From a bacterium (GTDB taxonomy: Bacteria; Patescibacteriota; Patescibacteriia; UBA2591; DAOWAM01): 14,316 bases of DNA. Each line of letters opens with the position of its first letter. Positions within the stretch are counted from its first letter, which is position 1. Positions 12,477 to 14,316 of the stretch are shown here, piece by piece. The notes beneath the pieces are model-generated. The model saw only the letters and a program-made list of their open reading frames with translations. It ran no database searches and was not told the origin of the DNA. The position numbers were made by a program, and so were the translations under genes. The stretch is from positions 1 to 14,316 of the forward strand of contig DAOWAM010000008.1 in the NCBI GenBank assembly GCA_030634585.1. The letters run 5' to 3'.

Positions 12477-13678
12477 CAGAAAAAGAAAAATTTGTTCGTT
12501 CAAAGCCACATTTGAATGTGGGAACGATTGGTCATGTTGATCATGGAAAAACAACTTTGACCGCAGCAATTTTGAAAGTTTTAAGAGCGCATGGCGATCA
12601 AGCGCAAGAAAAGAGCGTTGATCAAATTGACAATGCTCCAGAAGAAAGAGAACGAGGGATTACTATTGCTTTAGCACACGTTGAATATGAGACGGCTAAA
12701 CGGCATTACGCTCATATTGATTGTCCAGGGCATGCTGATTATATTAAAAACATGGTTACCGGTGCGGCACAGATGGACGGAGCAATTTTAGTTGTTTCTG
12801 CGCCAGATGGTCCAATGCCACAAACAAGAGAACATATTTTATTAGCGCGTCAGGTTGGTATTCCTAATATTATTGTCTTTTTGAATAAAACTGACTTAGT
12901 ACAAGACAAAGAATTAATTGATTTAGTGGAAGAAGAAATCAAAGATTTGTTAAAGAAGTATGAATATCCAGGTGATGAAATACCAATCGTTCGTGGTTCA
13001 GCACTAAAAGCGTTAGAATGTGGTTGTGGCAAGGAAGATTGTCCTAATTGTGGACCAGTTATTAAATTGATCAAAACAATGGATGATTATTTTCCAGAGC
13101 CGAAACGGGATGTAGAAAAACCATTTTTAATGCCGATAGAAGATATTTTTTCTATTGAAGGTCGAGGAACGGTAGTTACTGGTAAAATAGAACGAGGTAT
13201 CATTAAACTTAATGAACCAATAGAAATAATCGGATTAAGAGATACACAAAAAACAATTGTTACTGGTATCGAAATGTTTAAGAAATCATTAGATGAAGGA
13301 AGAGCAGGAGATAATGCAGGAGTTCTTTTACGAGGTACTAAAAAGACTGACATTGAAAGAGGGCAAGTTATTGTTAAACCAGGAACAGTCACCCCACATA
13401 CCGAGTTTGAAGGTGAAATTTATATTTTATCTAAAGAAGAAGGCGGACGACACACACCTTTTTTTACGGGATATAAACCACAATTCTATATTCGAACAAC
13501 TGATGTTACTGGCGATGTTGCTTTACCAGAAGGAACAGAAATGGCAATGCCAGGTGATCATTTAAAAGTTACAGTTAAATTAGCTAAGGCAATTGCATTA
13601 GAAGAAAAACAACGTTTTGCTATTCGTGAGGGCGGTAAAACCGTTGGTGCCGGAGTAGTCTCTAAAATTATTAAATAA
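12473..13678 (+). CDS. tuf: Elongation factor Tu, with a four-cysteine insert in the G domain
   Basis: EF-Tu delivers aminoacyl-tRNA to the ribosomal A site as a GTP complex. The 401-residue protein is complete: GHVDHGKTTL (20-29), EERERGITIALAHVEYET (58-75), DCPGH (83-87, with catalytic His87), NKTD (138-141) and SALKAL (176-181), then domains II and III with IEDIFSIEGRGTVVTGKIERG (read as EDIFSIEGRGTVVTG), TPFFTGYKPQFYIRTTDVTG and the C-terminal GKTVGAGVVSKI. Directly after SALKAL, where E. coli has a cysteine-free helix, it has ECGCGKEDCPNCG: Cys183, 185, 190 and 193 in a CxC-x4-CxxC pattern, which could bind zinc. I recall similar inserts in Patescibacteria EF-Tu. The asparagine-lysine motif reads NKTD rather than the common NKCD. 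No Shine-Dalgarno precedes the ATG. Confidence 0.98.
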   Translation: MAEKEKFVRSKPHLNVGTIGHVDHGKTTLTAAILKVLRAHGDQAQEKSVDQIDNAPEERERGITIALAHVEYETAKRHYAHIDCPGHADYIKNMVTGAAQMDGAILVVSAPDGPMPQTREHILLARQVGIPNIIVFLNKTDLVQDKELIDLVEEEIKDLLKKYEYPGDEIPIVRGSALKALECGCGKEDCPNCGPVIKLIKTMDDYFPEPKRDVEKPFLMPIEDIFSIEGRGTVVTGKIERGIIKLNEPIEIIGLRDTQKTIVTGIEMFKKSLDEGRAGDNAGVLLRGTKKTDIERGQVIVKPGTVTPHTEFEGEIYILSKEEGGRHTPFFTGYKPQFYIRTTDVTGDVALPEGTEMAMPGDHLKVTVKLAKAIALEEKQRFAIREGGKTVGAGVVSKIIK

Positions 13679-13772
13679 TTTTAGATTAAATTAGTAAAAA
13701 TCATTTAGTCAGTATTAGTAAATAAAATAAGTTAATTAAATTAAGGAAATAAGCAAGATATTTAAAAATTAA

Positions 13773-14123
13773 ATGCAACAAAAGAAAAAACATTCACCAG
13801 GTAATGAACAAACACCGACAACAAATCGTATTCGTATTAAAGTAAGAGCCTATGATCATCGTATTATTGATCAGGCAATTAAAACGATTGTTGAAACTGT
13901 TCAGCGAAATGGATCAACTATTATTGGACCAATTCCTTTACCGACGGAAAAAATTAAAGAAACAGTTCTTCGAGCTACTTTTGTTCACAAAGATTCACGA
14001 GAGCAATTTGAAATGCGAATACATAAACGATTGATTGATATCATTAATCCTACACCAGAAGTAATCGAATCAATCACCAGTTTATCTCTTCCAGCAGGTG
14101 TTAATATAGAAGTGAAGATGTAG
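13773..14123 (+). CDS. rpsJ: Small-subunit ribosomal protein S10 (uS10)
   Basis: uS10 is a 30S head protein and, as NusE, a transcription antitermination partner of NusB. The 116-residue protein contains NRIRIKVRAYDHRIIDQ (18-34), VETVQRNG, the GPIPLPTEK loop, VHKDSREQFEMRIHKRL (71-87) and the C-terminal LPAGVNIEVKM. A hydrophilic N-terminal extension of about 15 residues (QQKKKHSPGNEQTPTT) precedes the usual start; the only ATG in frame here is 13773, so the extension seems real. It follows tuf by 94 A+T-rich bases with no clear promoter. It is normally the first gene of the S10 cluster, so rplC is expected downstream, beyond the window. Confidence 0.97.
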   Translation: MQQKKKHSPGNEQTPTTNRIRIKVRAYDHRIIDQAIKTIVETVQRNGSTIIGPIPLPTEKIKETVLRATFVHKDSREQFEMRIHKRLIDIINPTPEVIESITSLSLPAGVNIEVKM

Positions 14124-14163
14124 TTTGATTATCCGTTTTTGCGATTGTTTTTACGGTTAAATA

Positions 14164-14185
14164 ATTAATAATGATTTTTATTAAT
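14164..14185 (+). repeat. A+T-rich inverted repeat downstream of rpsJ
   Basis: ATTAATAA (14164-14171) and TTATTAAT (14178-14185) form a perfect 8-bp dyad with a 6-base spacer. All pairs are A-T. It lies 40 bases after the rpsJ stop in non-coding DNA. Its role is unknown. Confidence 0.4.
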
Positions 14186-14225
14186 AAGTAATTTCTAGTT
14201 CCAGTATTTAGATCAATATCATTAT

Positions 14226-14260
14226 TAAATCTTGAGCTGGTGTTTCTAGCCCAAGATTTA
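14226..14260 (+). terminator. Long hairpin downstream of rpsJ, possible terminator or leader element
   Basis: AAATCTTGAGCTGG (14227-14240) pairs with CTAGCCCAAGATTT (14246-14259) with one A-C mismatch and one G-U, closed by a TGTTT loop; T14226-A14260 extends it. TTTAATC follows, not a clean T-run. It may terminate or attenuate the tuf-rpsJ transcript, or be a leader structure for the next ribosomal genes. The rest of 14124-14316 shows no coding frame I can support; an rplC start is not visible. Confidence 0.5.
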
Positions 14261-14316
14261 TTTAATCAATTGAATTATGATGATTATATGATGATTAATA
14301 GTAAATTTATTTTAGG

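Overview
The window reads as one contiguous piece of an A+T-rich bacterial chromosome, probably from a small-genome lineage of the Candidate Phyla Radiation (Patescibacteria). That placement is inference from several features: very A+T-rich gaps, starts that almost all lack a Shine-Dalgarno sequence, a cysteine-rich insert in the EF-Tu G domain, a basic insert near the N-terminus of ribosomal protein S12, a four-cysteine L28, and many compact single-domain genes. UGA is used as an ordinary stop. All genes lie on the + strand except rpmB.

Left part (1-2791): the 3' two-thirds of murB (cell wall), then an unrecognised small membrane protein with its own promoter, ribosome binding site and clean terminator, a membrane-anchored ComEC-like metallo-beta-lactamase-fold protein, and ndk behind a near-consensus promoter. 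Between ndk and corA lies the decayed remnant of a PD-(D/E)XK (Cas4/RecB-like) nuclease gene. It has lost its N-terminal part and carries a frameshift and an in-frame stop.

Middle part (3305-7637): a tightly packed same-strand series of corA (Mg2+ transport), mnmA (tRNA 2-thiolation), a VIT1/CCC1-like metal transporter, a DUF1858 CxxC protein, a signal peptide-thioredoxin-DsbD/CcdA-like membrane fusion, and a DUF167 protein. The VIT1, DUF1858 and thioredoxin/DsbD-like genes are 3-4 bases apart and form a plausible thiol-redox/metal module. A 13-bp stem that can terminate in both directions separates this series from rpmB (L28) on the minus strand.

Right part (8072-14316): a site-2 protease (M50) gene, then the str operon rpsL-rpsG-fusA-(orphan ORF)-tuf, followed by rpsJ, the first gene of the S10 cluster. 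A TTGACA-17-TAATAT promoter precedes rpsL. Two tandem near-consensus promoters lie between fusA and tuf. The most unusual feature is here: a 100-codon orphan ORF sits between those promoters and tuf, and the leader is present in two copies about 60 bp long, one before the ORF and one before tuf, each ending in an ATGG start. The tuf-proximal copy has lost its -35 box. This looks like a gene captured into the tuf transcription and translation start region.

I saw no CRISPR array, insertion sequence, tRNA or rRNA.
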